A stretch of 64,000 nucleotides of DNA from Motiliproteus sp965230185 (GTDB lineage: Bacteria; Pseudomonadota; Gammaproteobacteria; Pseudomonadales; Balneatricaceae), in contig OZ245995.1 in the NCBI GenBank assembly GCA_965230185.1, forward strand, positions 806,001-870,000, in the 5' to 3' direction. The notes under the pieces are model-generated. The model ran no database searches, had not been told where the DNA came from, and worked only from the letters and a program-made list of their open reading frames with translations. Of this stretch, positions 27,049 to 35,319 are shown piece by piece. The position numbers and the translations under genes were made by a program. Each line of letters starts with the position of its first letter. Position 1 is the stretch's first letter.

Positions 27049-27519
27049 TTAGTTGAAGCTCAGCAGCTCCACCTCAAAAATCAGTGTTGAGCCGGGTGAT
27101 ATAACGCCGGCGGAGCTAGTGCCGTAGGCCAGCTCTGCCGGGATAAAGAAGCGGGTTTTCTCCCCCTTGACCATTAGCTGCAGGCCTTCGGTCCAGCCTT
27201 TGATCACCTGATTCAGACCAAACTCGATAGGCTCGCCCCGCTCAACAGAACTGTCAAATACGGTGCCGTCTATTAGCGTGCCGTGATAGTGCACTTTCAC
27301 CGTAGAGGTTGCTGTCGGGTGCTCGGTGCCGCGACCAGCAGTGATCTTCTGATATTGCAGGCCGGAAGCGGTGGTGATCACTCCTTCTTGCAGGCCGTTC
27401 TGCTCCAGGAATTTTTGCCCGGCGACTAGGTTTTCTGCTGCTTGTTGTTTTTTAACTTTTTGCTGTCTGACCACAAAAAATAGAACAATCAGAATCAGTG
27501 GTATAAGAACGTATTCCAT
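27049..27519 (-). CDS. FKBP-type peptidyl-prolyl isomerase, membrane-anchored
   Basis: A 156-residue protein with an N-terminal hydrophobic anchor (MEYVLIPLILIVLFFVV), a short basic spacer and one FKBP domain (about 50-156). The motifs VKVHYHGTLIDGTVFDSS, GWTEGLQLMVKGEK and IPAELAYG are the standard FKBP active-site stretches. It would catalyse proline isomerisation and act as a foldase at the inner membrane. The ATG at 27519 has GGGA 5 nt upstream. Frames extend upstream to 27576 but without a signal feature. Confidence 0.88.
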   Translation of the reverse strand: MEYVLIPLILIVLFFVVRQQKVKKQQAAENLVAGQKFLEQNGLQEGVITTASGLQYQKITAGRGTEHPTATSTVKVHYHGTLIDGTVFDSSVERGEPIEFGLNQVIKGWTEGLQLMVKGEKTRFFIPAELAYGTSSAGVISPGSTLIFEVELLSFN

Positions 27520-27576
27520 AGTTTTCCCATGTTGTCTGGTGTCGATGATTTGTTTGCCTGAAATAGGTTTTGGCAT

Positions 27577-28544
27577 ATATTACCTGTGGCTGGACCCTGA
27601 GGTATACCTGGCGTCATATTGGTCATGTGCTGTCAGCCAGTTACCACGTCAGGACCCGACAATCGGCTTACAATCGTCTTCATCATCGGTTTCTCCCTTT
27701 ATCCTCACGACCTTATCATCAAGGTCTGCTTCCAGATCTGCTGCATTATGCCGGAGATCTCTAGCTATCAAGGTCCGATTTTGAGGGAGGGTTACACTCT
27801 CTTTTCTGACATTACACAGCCTGGGCATCCATCAGTTAAAGATGTGTTCGTGCGGGGCTGCCCTGTGCTGGGATGAAGCTATCTTCCTGTTGGTATATCC
27901 GCTTTCGTGAGCAATGCCGCTGTCTTCAGATCCCTGCCGAACGGCTCCTTCCGGGCGGTAGTCGCCTGATGACAGCCCCGAGGAAGAGCAGATTTTTCCA
28001 GGTGGCCCCTGGCACCGCATACTGGTCACCCATACCGGTACGATCACTGCTCTGCAGTATGACCGTGTTTTCATGGAATGCTGCAACAGACTTCTACCGT
28101 GCGCTGTTTCTGACCGTTGATCCTGCAGCTCAGATTGTGGAGACATGTATTACAGCAGCATCAATTCAACCGATATCAGGGAGGGGGGGATCTGCTTCAC
28201 CGCTCGTGCACCAAGATTCTGAAAGCAGGTATCTCTGAAACGGCTTTTTGCAAAAAACAGTTCTTTCAACTCTCTTTAGCAACTCCAAGGAGTCTGATCC
28301 CATTGACTACGGCATGAGACACCCATTGCGTCCGAATAGAGTCCCGTAAACCCGGTGAACCGGAAAACTGGAAGGGAATATCGCTCTGCTGAAAGAGAGC
28401 TGACAAGAAGTCATTCAGCGGGCCGTAAAGCGAAAACGGCAGATTTTGGTCAGGGGGCTGATCGGTCATGGCGACTGCACCGGAAACCGGGGCCTGTCAG
28501 CCAGTATAGGATGCCGCCCGAAGGGGCAGCACACCAGCCTTTAT
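27577..28544. other. About 1 kb stretch without a recognisable gene
   Basis: Several short frames overlap here on both strands, but none has a ribosome-binding site plus protein-like content. The longest are a 121-codon frame on the plus strand at 27873 and a 104-codon frame on the minus strand at 27832. A 67-codon minus-strand frame at 28266-28469, downstream of the PhnD-like gene, could be a small gene but lacks a ribosome-binding site. The stretch probably holds decayed DNA of the variable region. Confidence 0.5.
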
Positions 28545-29351
28545 TCAGGCTGAGAGCGGCAGCGGGTCACTGCAGCGACTATCCAATGAGCTTTCCGGTA
28601 ACCTGCCTCCCGATTGATGAAGATAACTCTCAAGCAGACGACCGGCCGCCTCCATCTCCCTGTAGGTATCTCGTTCGGTTACCTGCAAACCTTCGATACC
28701 CACCCGCTCTCCTGCCTTATCAACCGCATGCTTAAGGGCGTCGAGAATCAGTTCCGGTGCCAGAGATGAGTTTACGGAAGTGACAAAAGGTGGTGCGGGC
28801 GCACTGACGCTGCGGTCAATAATGCAGATCCCACGAGTATCCATCAGTGACCAGCTATGGGCGTCGATAGCCGCCAGGTCAGCCACCCCTTGTCGCAGGT
28901 ACTGAATGCTCATCTGGTGGGAACCGCTGACCAGAAGTTGATACTGGCTGAAGTCCTGATTTTTATTGAGCCACTGCAGCAGTGCTGTCGCTCCCGAGTG
29001 AGAGCTGCCGGCATTGATAACAATCCTGCCGGTTGGCTGCCGCGGTTCTGCGGGTGTCACGATCCAGCTGAAATAGTCCCCGGCGGAACAATCCAGATCG
29101 GCGAATTGCGGCCGAGCCAGGGGCTTTAAGAGTTTCGTCTGGGGCGTAAAAAGGTCAAGGCCGCAGCATTGACTGATGATCAGCCCCGGATGTGACCATT
29201 GTTCGGTCAGAGAAAGCTGGCGTTCGAGGTTTTCCGGCAGCTCTGCACGGCCATGCTCGCAAAGAACTTCGCGCATGCTGTGCCAGAAAAGAGTCAGCCC
29301 CTGACGACTGGCAGGCAGATCGTACCAGGGCAGGCTTGCCAGATGATTCAA
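28545..29351 (-). CDS. PhnD-like solute-binding protein (phosphate/phosphonate family)
   Basis: A 268-residue protein of the PhnD-type periplasmic-binding-protein fold. The start LASLPWYDLP and the HPGLIISQCCGLDL segment are typical of the subfamily found as single genes. No signal peptide is visible, so it may act in the cytoplasm or its true start may lie elsewhere; the open frame begins with TTG at 29351 and no strong ribosome-binding site was seen. No phn or pst transporter genes are adjacent. The ligand is unknown. Confidence 0.68.
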   Translation of the reverse strand: MNHLASLPWYDLPASRQGLTLFWHSMREVLCEHGRAELPENLERQLSLTEQWSHPGLIISQCCGLDLFTPQTKLLKPLARPQFADLDCSAGDYFSWIVTPAEPRQPTGRIVINAGSSHSGATALLQWLNKNQDFSQYQLLVSGSHQMSIQYLRQGVADLAAIDAHSWSLMDTRGICIIDRSVSAPAPPFVTSVNSSLAPELILDALKHAVDKAGERVGIEGLQVTERDTYREMEAAGRLLESYLHQSGGRLPESSLDSRCSDPLPLSA

Positions 29352-29671
29352 GATTCAGAGACCCGGAAGGAAACGCTCAGGATCCGCTAGGATAATCAAC
29401 TTCTGCGGGATGTCCAGTCTGAGAATCGACTTTAATCGATCAAACCCTTGTATCCTGAACCGCGCTGACCTCACTTTCACATCAAATAGACCGGCTTGTG
29501 ATAATCCAAGGATGAGGTTACGCCTGATTGCGGTGATCAACGCGGCCGCTATAAGCCCCTGGGAGCCGAATAATCCCGCCTGAGGAGGGCTGCTTTGGGT
29601 CGGGAGAAGCCACAGGCGCAAGCGGTCTTTCAGTGGGTGATCCACAAAGGCGGACAATGACAGCAGGCGGT
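29352..29671. other. 320-bp stretch without a recognisable gene
   Basis: Only short overlapping frames without ribosome-binding sites occur between the PhnD-like gene and the amidotransferase fragment. I see no promoter, hairpin or repeat that can be supported here. Confidence 0.4.
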
Positions 29672-29822
29672 CCCCGGAAGTTGACCTTCAGACGCTGATC
29701 CATCGACTGACACTGTTCAGGTAGAAATACAGCGACAGATGATGGCCATCTGCAGGAAGCTCCTGATAGCGCCCGGGAAACCCCGAAATCAGATATTCTG
29801 CTAGGCAAGTTTGTAGACTTGG
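29672..29822 (+). pseudogene. Decayed 3' fragment of the glutamine amidotransferase gene (copy 2)
   Basis: This stretch aligns with the 3' end of the amidotransferase gene at 26680-26850 and begins at the CCGGAAGTTGAC that encodes the active-site PEVD. Its reading frame has a TAG where the intact gene encodes a lysine, then a TGA. It shares several bases with copy 3 against the intact gene (for instance CATCGACTGAC), so copies 2 and 3 are closer to each other. No 5' part of an amidotransferase gene is present. Confidence 0.75.
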
Positions 29823-29929
29823 ACTTCCGCGATCATCTCATTCGCTTCATTGCCGATACTTCTCTTCGACACAAAGTTAAAGTGTTTTGACTATCCTTGA
29901 AGGACAAAAATATCAAGGGAATGGATAAC

Positions 29930-30868
29930 ATGAGTATCAGGGTAGCGATTGCACAGGAACCACCGGTACTGCTTGATCTGGAAGCAACGATGCGGAAAGC
30001 CCTGGACATCCTTGAAGATGCCGTATCTGATGGCGCCCAGCTGGTTGTTTTTCCAGAAGCATATTTGCCGGGATATCCCACGTGGGTGTGGAGACTCCGT
30101 CCCGGAGGGGACATGGCTCTGGGAAACCGCCTTCATAAGAAATTGAGAGACAATGCTGTCAACATTGAAGCGGGTGGACTGGACCGGCTATGTGACGCAG
30201 CCGCCAAACACAACGTTGTTGTAGTGATGGGGCTGAATGAAGTTGAGGCGGACTATAGCGGAACGACGCTCTTCAACACTTTAGTTGTGATTGGCCCGGA
30301 CGGGGAAATCCTGAATCGTCACAGAAAACTCATGCCGACAAATCCGGAGAGGATGGTCTGGGGCATGGGGGATGCCTCAGGCCTCAGGGTGGTCGATACA
30401 CCGGTTGGTCGTATTGGTTGCCTGATCTGCTGGGAAAGTTATATGCCTCTCGCTCGTTATGCCCTGTATGCACAGAACATAGATCTTTATATCGCTCCGA
30501 CCTGGGACAGTGGTGACACCTGGCTCGCATCCATGAATCATATCGCTCGGGAGGGCGGTTGCTGGGTTCTCAGTACTGCAACCGCGATGCAGGCAGAAGA
30601 TATTCCTGCCGAGTTTCCGGAGCGTGAGGCTCTCTTCAATGATGATGACTGGATTAACCCTGGTGACGCAGTCGTCGTTAAGCCCTTTGGTGGGGTGGTC
30701 GCTGGTCCCTTGCACAAAGAAAAGGGTATCTTGTTTGCGGATATTGACCTGGAGGAAGCCCGAAGCTCAAGAAAAGCTCTGGACGTCGCAGGACATTACG
30801 GGCGACCTGATATCTTTCAGCTGGAAGTCGACCGCAGCTCAATGCCGCCTGTTCGTTTTATCGACTAG
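29930..30868 (+). CDS. Nitrilase-family carbon-nitrogen hydrolase
   Basis: A 312-residue nitrilase. The catalytic triad is Glu43 (FPEAYLPGYP), Lys133 (HRKLMPTNPER) and Cys167 (CLICWESYMPLARY). The flanking motifs are those of true nitrilases, which hydrolyse nitriles directly to acid and ammonia, rather than of amidases. I favour the ATG at 29930, 9 nt after AAGGGA; an ATG at 29921 lies too close to that site and an upstream TTG (29897) is less likely. The gene is AT-richer than the core genes and is flanked by decayed amidotransferase 3' ends, which suggests acquisition. Confidence 0.9.
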   Translation: MSIRVAIAQEPPVLLDLEATMRKALDILEDAVSDGAQLVVFPEAYLPGYPTWVWRLRPGGDMALGNRLHKKLRDNAVNIEAGGLDRLCDAAAKHNVVVVMGLNEVEADYSGTTLFNTLVVIGPDGEILNRHRKLMPTNPERMVWGMGDASGLRVVDTPVGRIGCLICWESYMPLARYALYAQNIDLYIAPTWDSGDTWLASMNHIAREGGCWVLSTATAMQAEDIPAEFPEREALFNDDDWINPGDAVVVKPFGGVVAGPLHKEKGILFADIDLEEARSSRKALDVAGHYGRPDIFQLEVDRSSMPPVRFID

Positions 30869-30935
30869 CTGTTTTTCCTTCATTTGCTCTATTGGACTAC
30901 GACAGCTGCTGGTGTAACCCTCCCTCAGGTTCTGG

Positions 30936-31112
30936 AGGTTGACACACGGCGCCAGGTCGGCCTTCAGACGCTGATCCATCGACTGACGCTGTTCAGGGAG
31001 AAATACACCGATGGCTATGGCCATCCGGAGGTGGTGCAGGATAGTTCCCGGGGGGGCGCCGGAGTCCAATAATCTGTTGGAGAGGGTGGTGGATCGGGTT
31101 TTGTTGGGGTAG
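30936..31112 (+). pseudogene. Decayed 3' fragment of the glutamine amidotransferase gene (copy 3)
   Basis: This stretch matches the amidotransferase 3' end from the residues around PEVD down to the C-terminus, in the order LQTLIHRLTLFREKYTDG and, after a frame change at a run of seven G, PESNNLLE then DRVLLG before a TAG. The intact gene at 26108 has the same order. Only the 3' part exists. It lies directly after the nitrilase gene, in the same orientation as copy 2 and the intact gene. Confidence 0.75.
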
Positions 31113-31211
31113 CTGGATGGAAAACTAAGGATTGCTACTGAAAAAGACTGGTTCCTGTCCGCCCGATCTGAATATTGCGGTTTGTGTCCTGCGCTCCGCA
31201 TTAAGCTACAA

Positions 31212-32108
31212 CTAGCGAGCTGTCATCTGCGCACATTTTTCTCTTAGCATCTCCCTGAAAGCGATCACCGCGGGAGTTACCTGCTTTCTGCCCGGGCAGA
31301 GCAAATAGAGCTGAGCGGATGGCGATTGAAAACCTGACAGTATGGGTACCAGTTTTCCGCCGCGTAAATCTGCAGAGAGGTCCAGCTCGGACCTGTTGGT
31401 AATACCCTTCCCGGCAACCGCCCAGCGTCTGACAATATCAGTATCATTACTTACTCTGTTACTGCTTACCTTTATTTTGTAACGGCCTGATCTGTCCTTA
31501 AACTCCCAGGTATTGAAGAGTCGACCGTCACGTCTGTATAGCAAGCAATTGTGTTTTCTTAAGTCGTCAGGATGTAAGGGTTCCCCAAACCGGGAAAGGT
31601 AAGCGGGGGAGGCACAGGTGATTCTGTTAACGGTCGCAATGTGAAACGCAACCATGGTGGAGTCTGCTGGTTTTCCATAGCGCAGAGCCACATCGATGTC
31701 ATCGACAAAAAAACTGGCGAGTGAGTCACCGGCGTTCAGGTGGATCGACAGGGATGGATGCTGGTCCATCAGCTCTTCAATCCAGGGCAGAACCAGATTG
31801 CGGCCTAAATCTGAGGATACTGAAAGCCTCAGTTCTCCACCGACTTCCCCCTTTGTCTGATGGGCTGATATACGGCCCTGATCGATTGAGTCCAGGGCCT
31901 GGCGGCAGTGAAACAGGAATTGCTCCCCTGGCGATGTAATCCGTAATTGTCTGGTTGTTCTTATAAAAAGCTGGATATCGAGCTGCTCTTCCAGTCGCCT
32001 GAGCGCAGAGCTTACAGCCGCTGTCGAGACTCCCCGTTGCTTAGCTGATTCGGTGATGCTGCCGGTTTCCGCGATCCGAATAAACAGCTCAAGATCTGAA
32101 ATGTTCAC
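31212..32108 (-). CDS. LysR-family transcriptional regulator
   Basis: A 298-residue regulator with an N-terminal winged helix-turn-helix (ITESAKQRGVSTAAVSSALRRLEEQL, about 17-42) and a C-terminal ligand-binding domain. It belongs by eye to the CrgA/AaeR-like group, where the second domain responds to an aromatic or quinone-like inducer. The start appears to be GTG at 32108. The gene is divergent from the ene-reductase gene with 210 bp between them, the usual layout for a LysR regulator and its target. Confidence 0.9.
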   Translation of the reverse strand: MNISDLELFIRIAETGSITESAKQRGVSTAAVSSALRRLEEQLDIQLFIRTTRQLRITSPGEQFLFHCRQALDSIDQGRISAHQTKGEVGGELRLSVSSDLGRNLVLPWIEELMDQHPSLSIHLNAGDSLASFFVDDIDVALRYGKPADSTMVAFHIATVNRITCASPAYLSRFGEPLHPDDLRKHNCLLYRRDGRLFNTWEFKDRSGRYKIKVSSNRVSNDTDIVRRWAVAGKGITNRSELDLSADLRGGKLVPILSGFQSPSAQLYLLCPGRKQVTPAVIAFREMLREKCAQMTAR

Positions 32109-32318
32109 TGTTAAATATAAGTTAATAGTTATTCAATTATTGTGATGTTTTTAGTTTACAGAAGCTGATTAATAATGTCTTTAACTCACCCGGACGCTGG
32201 CAGTCAGAGATGAATGTCAAACCCGCTGTGAAGGCTTCTGCAGCTGCGTGAGATTGAGGATTATTCCGTAAGTTGCAGGTGTACAAAAATCAGAAGAACA
32301 GACTCTGAAGGAGTAGCT

Positions 32319-33536
32319 ATGGTCGAGGTAGCAGGCACTGATGATGTACTGGGTCACCCGCTGGAGCTTCCCTGCGGTGCGGTCTTAAAAAACCGGCTGG
32401 TAAAATCAGCCATGTCTGATTCGCTTGCAGACGGTGAAGGCAATCCGACAGCGGCGCAGATTCGACTCTATGAAAGGTGGGCAGAGGGTGGCGCTGCATT
32501 GTCTGTCGTAGGAGAGGTGCAGAGTGATCCTCGCTTTCCTGAAAAGCCAGGCAACCTGATCTTCGGAACCAGTTCGAATCGCCAGGCCTTGCAGTCACTG
32601 GCCAGTCGAGCTTCGATTGAAGGGGCTCATATATGGCCCCAGCTGGGGCATGCCGGGGCGCTGTCGCACTCAGCCATCAGCCAGCCTGCCGGACCCTCCG
32701 CCCTTGAGATCGGAAACTTTAAATGTGCAGGAATGCCAATCGCAGAGGTGGAGTTGTTACCGGATATGTATGCCAGAACCGCTCTGCTGGCAAAAGATGT
32801 CGGTTTTACGGGGGTTCAGATCCATGCCGGTCACGGATTTTTGCTCAGTCAGTTCCTTTCGCCCCTGTTCAATCTTCGCAGAGACCAGTACGGCGGTTCC
32901 ATTGAAGCGCGCTGCAGCGTCATTGTTGAGGTGATTGACAGGGTTCGGCGCGCCGTTGGAAGTTCATTTCCCGTGGCAATAAAGATTAACTCGTCTGATC
33001 AGTTAGAAGGAGGGTTAACCCAGGAAGACGCCTTAGAAGTTGTTCGTATTCTGGATCAGACTTCAATTGATTTAATTGAGATAAGTGGAGGCACTTACTT
33101 TCCGGGAGCAAAAGCAAGTTCCGACAAGTCAGTTGAAGGTCCCTACTTTATTGATTTTTCCCGTAGAGCCAGGCAGTTAACCCGTGTGCCTCTGATGGTT
33201 ACGGGTGGGTTTAAGAGTCGGGAAGAGGTCCATAAAGCGTTAGCTGATGGCGCTGTTGATCTGGTTGGACTGGCACGGGCTATGGCATTAAATCCTGGCC
33301 TTGCCAACGACTGGTTAGCCCGAAAAGGCGGCGATCCTGCTTTCCCCAGATTTGAGACATCACCGCCGGGTGGCGTTACGGCCTGGTATACGATGCTGCT
33401 AACGGCACTGGGTAATGACTGCGAGAGCAGCTTTGAGCTGGGACTTTCGTCAGCAATACACCTTTATGAGAAACGTGATGAGATTCGAACCGCAAAATGG
33501 CGGAAGAGATTCTCATCTTTGCTAACGGGTAGGTAG
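32319..33536 (+). CDS. Old-yellow-enzyme-type NADH:flavin oxidoreductase
   Basis: A 405-residue FMN-dependent ene-reductase with the TIM-barrel of the OYE family. Present are the flavin-binding AEGGAALSVVGE stretch, the substrate pair in IHAGHGFLLSQFLSP and the phosphate-binding segment VTGGF...DLVGLARA. It would reduce activated C=C bonds or related electrophiles with NAD(P)H. GGAG lies 6 nt before the ATG. It is divergent from a LysR gene and is probably controlled by it. No 4Fe-4S domain is fused, unlike 2,4-dienoyl-CoA reductase. Confidence 0.88.
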   Translation: MVEVAGTDDVLGHPLELPCGAVLKNRLVKSAMSDSLADGEGNPTAAQIRLYERWAEGGAALSVVGEVQSDPRFPEKPGNLIFGTSSNRQALQSLASRASIEGAHIWPQLGHAGALSHSAISQPAGPSALEIGNFKCAGMPIAEVELLPDMYARTALLAKDVGFTGVQIHAGHGFLLSQFLSPLFNLRRDQYGGSIEARCSVIVEVIDRVRRAVGSSFPVAIKINSSDQLEGGLTQEDALEVVRILDQTSIDLIEISGGTYFPGAKASSDKSVEGPYFIDFSRRARQLTRVPLMVTGGFKSREEVHKALADGAVDLVGLARAMALNPGLANDWLARKGGDPAFPRFETSPPGGVTAWYTMLLTALGNDCESSFELGLSSAIHLYEKRDEIRTAKWRKRFSSLLTGR

Positions 33537-33663
33537 CAATCTAGTAATACCGGTAGCTTCAATACGTCTGAAAGTCGCAGACTTATTCGATGTTCTGCGT
33601 GTTGATGGCCGATAAATGGGGCGTTTGTCACCGTCGTTCGCTTTTCGGGGGACGCTGTCTTAA
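33537..33663. other. Short intergenic stretch before MITE copy A
   Basis: No gene is seen. The last four bases, TTAA at 33660-33663, are repeated at 33927-33930 on the other side of the element and form its probable target-site duplication. Confidence 0.4.
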
Positions 33664-33926
33664 GTAACCTGCGAATAAGTCCAGTGTGTTCTCTGCGGGC
33701 TATAGAACGGCCAGATGCGCGAAAGACAGCGCAGTGAAATGTCTGGACCTTTTCAAGCTGTCTGACAAAGCAGGTGGCCGTTCCAGATCCCGCCCTTCGG
33801 GGCTATCAGAGCGACCAGATCTCAGCGTTAACGATTTTCGACAGACAACCAGTATGTCTGTAATCGTTGCCTTGATCTCTGATCGCTCTGAAAGCCAGAG
33901 GCGCAAGGGACTTGTTCGCAGGTTCC
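33664..33926. mobile_element. MITE copy A, 263 bp, with terminal inverted repeats
   Basis: This 263-bp element matches the one at 58770-59032 except for about seven bases. The ends form inverted repeats of about 20 bp (left AACCTGCGAATAAGTCC, right GGACTTGTTCGCAGGTT). TTAA flanks it on both sides. The internal hairpin arms at 33694-33711 and 33775-33792 have drifted and no longer pair perfectly, unlike in copy B. There is no transposase gene, so it is a nonautonomous element that a related transposase elsewhere would have to move. It sits between genes. Confidence 0.85.
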
Positions 33927-33989
33927 TTAAAGCCAGGTCTGAATTACTTTACATATTAACAGGCGATCAGTTGGATAATTGCAGCCCCG

Positions 33990-34406
33990 CTAATCATTTT
34001 CCAGATGGTTCAACAGCTCCAGTTGCAGCTTATCGGGGTTCTCCCGCAGCTTCCTGATAAATTCAGCCGGAACCTCGGTGTGGCTATCGTATTTCTCCGA
34101 CCAGTCAATCATCGCCAACATTATCGGCATCAACTCAGTGCCTTTTTCAGTCAGTCTGTAGATATATTTTGAGCGTTTCAGGGTGTCCCGGCGTTTACTG
34201 ACTATGCCGTTCTGTTCGAGATCAGCGAGACGGCTGGCCAGGATATTGGTAGATATTCCCTCACCGGCATCCAGAAATTCATTGTAAGACTTGCGTCCCC
34301 TGAACATCAGGTCACGTATGATCAGGAAGCTCCATTTGTCACCGAACTGACTCATCGCATAGCGGATGGGACAACCCGCCCAGTTCTTCGTTCTGCTATC
34401 AACCAT
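33990..34406 (-). CDS. HxlR-family transcriptional regulator
   Basis: A winged-helix regulator of about 138 residues; the core NWAGCPIRYAMSQFGDKWSFLIIRDL and the recognition region ISTNILASRLADLEQNGIV are typical of HxlR. The N-terminal cysteine in this family can sense electrophiles or oxidants. The frame begins with TTG at 34442, but the ATG at 34406 fits the family better and keeps the operator-like site at 34434-34452 outside the gene. It is divergent from the GST gene, a common pairing for electrophile-responsive detoxification. Confidence 0.85.
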   Translation of the reverse strand: MVDSRTKNWAGCPIRYAMSQFGDKWSFLIIRDLMFRGRKSYNEFLDAGEGISTNILASRLADLEQNGIVSKRRDTLKRSKYIYRLTEKGTELMPIMLAMIDWSEKYDSHTEVPAEFIRKLRENPDKLQLELLNHLEND

Positions 34407-34433
34407 GCGGAAAATAGTACCGGGGTGGAATTT

Positions 34434-34488
34434 AACTTGCAAAAAAGAAGTTGAATGACCAGGCTGTATTTAGCTTGTAAAAAGCAAG
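34434..34488. promoter_or_regulatory. Two operator-like dyads between hxlR-type and GST genes
   Basis: AACTT-N9-AAGTT lies at 34434-34452 and CTTG-N7-CAAG at 34474-34488. They share the pattern CTTG, a run of A, then AAG with conserved spacing, and their centres are 38 bp apart. They occupy the divergent intergenic region, so they are good candidate HxlR binding sites controlling both genes. Confidence 0.5.
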
Positions 34489-34512
34489 TAATCTTGATCA
34501 GGGAGAAGCAGG

Positions 34513-35187
34513 ATGAAATTGTATGCCATTGTTGGCTCGCCCAATTCGCGTAAAGTGCTTGCCGTCGTTCACCATACCGGGATTGACGTGGATATCGAGT
34601 ATCTTGATATCTTTGCGGGTGATACTCATCAGACGGACTATCTTGCTTTGAATCCTAACGCTATGGTGCCAACTCTGGTTGATGGCGACCTGACACTGTG
34701 GGAATCGAATGCAATCATTCAATATCTTGCCGATAAAGCCGGGGATGAGGAGCTCTATCCGCAGAACCTTACACTGAGGGCTGACATTGTCAGGTGGCAA
34801 TGCTGGGAGCTGGCTCACTTTAACCAGGCCTTCGGCACCCTGGCGCTGGAATCCGTAGCCAAACCGAATTTTTTCGGTACGCAGGGAAACCAGACCATTA
34901 TCGATTGCGCCAGAGAGCAGCTGGCGAGGTTTTCTGTGGTACTTAACGCTCACCTGAAAGAGCGGTGCTATATGGTCGGGGAGATGCTGACCCTTGCCGA
35001 TTACGCTACGGTTCATGTTGAGTTTTTTAAAGAAATGATCCCCTTTGACTGGACACCTTTCCCTCACGTTAACGATTACTTTGAGCGTATGCGCCGGTCT
35101 CCACACTGGCTCGCTACTGCGCCGGCAACTCCCGACCTGGCAGGCAGAAAGCCTCAGAACCGAGCTGACAAGCTGGTTCAGGCGTAA
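34513..35187 (+). CDS. Glutathione S-transferase
   Basis: A 224-residue GST. The N-terminal thioredoxin-like domain carries the substrate-site SPNSRKV segment, the cis-proline MVPTLVDGD and the glutathione-anchoring ESNAIIQYLA; the helical C-terminal domain follows. It would conjugate or reduce electrophiles with glutathione. It starts at ATG 34513 after GGGAGAAGC, and is divergent from the HxlR-type regulator. The gene is AT-richer than core genes. Confidence 0.9.
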   Translation: MKLYAIVGSPNSRKVLAVVHHTGIDVDIEYLDIFAGDTHQTDYLALNPNAMVPTLVDGDLTLWESNAIIQYLADKAGDEELYPQNLTLRADIVRWQCWELAHFNQAFGTLALESVAKPNFFGTQGNQTIIDCAREQLARFSVVLNAHLKERCYMVGEMLTLADYATVHVEFFKEMIPFDWTPFPHVNDYFERMRRSPHWLATAPATPDLAGRKPQNRADKLVQA

Positions 35188-35319
35188 CTATGTGTCGTTA
35201 CCGGGGATTGATGGAGACGAATCCCACGGAACATCAAAAAAATCGAGTGGCCGGAAAGGAATGGGTATACGCGGCAGGCAAAGCAACAGAGGGTTATATA
35301 GTGGCTCGGGGCCGGACCT

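Noticed and set aside
27782..30927. 16-bp identical sequence in inverted orientation at 27782-27797 and 30912-30927 (GTGTAACCCTCCCTCA)
   Set aside because: A match of this length is expected about once by chance in a window of this size and there is no flanking structure, so I do not treat it as a mobile-element end.
33686..34057. 123-codon plus-strand frame starting in MITE copy A
   Set aside because: It is carried by the element and runs on antisense into the HxlR-type gene; there is no ribosome-binding site.
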